64,000 bases of DNA from Rotaria macrura (taxonomy: Eukaryota > Rotifera > Eurotatoria > Philodinida > Philodinidae), in assembly GCA_900239685.1 (NCBI GenBank), contig OENT01000334.1, positions 1 through 64,000 on the forward strand. Direction: 5' to 3'. Below the pieces are notes generated by a model that saw only the letters and a list, made by a program, of their open reading frames with translations, was not told the origin of the DNA and did not search any database. The translations under genes and the position numbers were made by a program. Below, in pieces: positions 63,501 to 64,000 of this stretch. Position 1 is the stretch's first letter. Every line of letters starts with the position of its first letter.

Positions 63501-64000
63501 GAAAAGAAACAACTTGCGATTGTCAATGGCTGGTATTATGAAGAAATGACTAATCAATAGTTCTGGCGCCAAATCCAAACATTGCCATTCCACGAAAGCA
63601 ACGATCGTTTTTAGATCTACATAATCCCAAAAATAGGATATTCACTTAAAATATGTATCATACAAAATGTAGCATGAGAAAAAAATTCAAATCGATCGGG
63701 ATAGTACTGATGTTTCCATGAATGATTGAAAAGAGCGAAGTGATACACTGAAAATATTATTCATTCTGGCTTAGCTTTTTAAAAATTAATAGTTTCGTAA
63801 ATTCTCTCAGATGACTGAAATCATTTAAAATTCCGTCAAAAGATCACTTTTCCATCGATTGTTGAATTATTACTCTTACTTTTAACTATGCGTTTCGCTT
63901 AGTATGACAATAACAATAATATTCTATAGAGAAAAACTAAAATGATCTATCCGTTCTTTTCTTCATTTTACAGATATTTTCATGAATATTGATAGTTAAA
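60575..64000. other. Stretch without a supported gene
   Basis: A 66-codon plus frame at 63004-63204 begins with charged, coil-like residues (LTERNVALEKDLFQETKQSL) but has no partner exon that I could phase to it and no known family. A possible donor in the last Lgl exon (GTATGT at 60556) could in principle reach an exon here; none was recognised. The rest is AT-rich sequence without clear structure. Confidence 0.45.
60587..60592 (+). promoter_or_regulatory. Polyadenylation signal AATAAA of Lgl
   Basis: AATAAA begins 13 nt after the Lgl stop codon, implying a very short 3-prime untranslated region if it is used. Confidence 0.55.

Noticed and set aside
1-64000. CRISPR arrays, rRNA genes, prokaryotic operons
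   Set aside because: No spaced direct repeats or rRNA-like blocks were seen, and every supported gene model but the single-exon C6orf120 homologue is split by spliceosomal introns.

Overview
The window looks like AT-rich nuclear DNA from a small invertebrate animal. Eight protein-coding genes could be assembled by joining exons by hand on GT..AG introns. Most introns are about 50-120 nt with donors near GTAAGT and acceptors near TTTTAG, and a few are 0.5-6.8 kb. The standard genetic code fits every model. The gene set is metazoan: SMC6, an SLC9C/SOS1-type Na+/H+ exchanger, a p140Cap/sickle-tail homologue, a TopBP1-like BRCT protein, a C6orf120 homologue, proteasome beta-7 (PSMB4) and Lgl. Base composition, intron style and gene density suggest a rotifer, perhaps a bdelloid. 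That placement is inference, since nothing in the window is strictly diagnostic.

Layout: 1-2469 holds no supported gene. 2470-11064 (minus) is a 22-exon SMC6 whose model gives 1094 aa. 11065-13802 is a spacer with one decayed ORF region. 13803-17427 (minus) is a 5-exon exchanger of 1096 aa with a cyclic-nucleotide-binding-like domain but no visible voltage sensor. 17428-23549 is a repeat-studded spacer. 23550-37956 (plus) is a p140Cap/SKT-family gene of at least 17 coding exons, with two more phase-compatible leader exons inside its 6.8 kb first intron. 38316-41739 (plus) is a 7-exon orphan with an N-myristoylation-type start. 44382-45664 (minus) is a 314-aa protein with a single TopBP1 BRCT6-like domain. 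48245-48988 (plus) is an intronless secreted UPF0669/C6orf120 protein. About 49.8-51.5 kb holds mobile-element debris, including a 778-bp element with inverted ends and a perfect 8-bp target duplication. 52557-53754 (plus) is PSMB4 (264 aa). 55747-60574 (plus) is Lgl (1040 aa) with the aPKC phosphorylation motif intact. 60575-64000 holds no supported gene.

The genes do not form a pathway. SMC6 and the TopBP1-like gene both concern genome maintenance. Lgl and the p140Cap homologue concern cortical polarity and cytoskeleton. Every multi-exon model closes with consistent splice phase and a total length divisible by three, and SMC6, PSMB4 and Lgl come out at about the human lengths. The least expected items are the single-BRCT TopBP1-like gene, the exchanger without a voltage sensor, the leader exons, the orphan gene and the inverted-repeat element.
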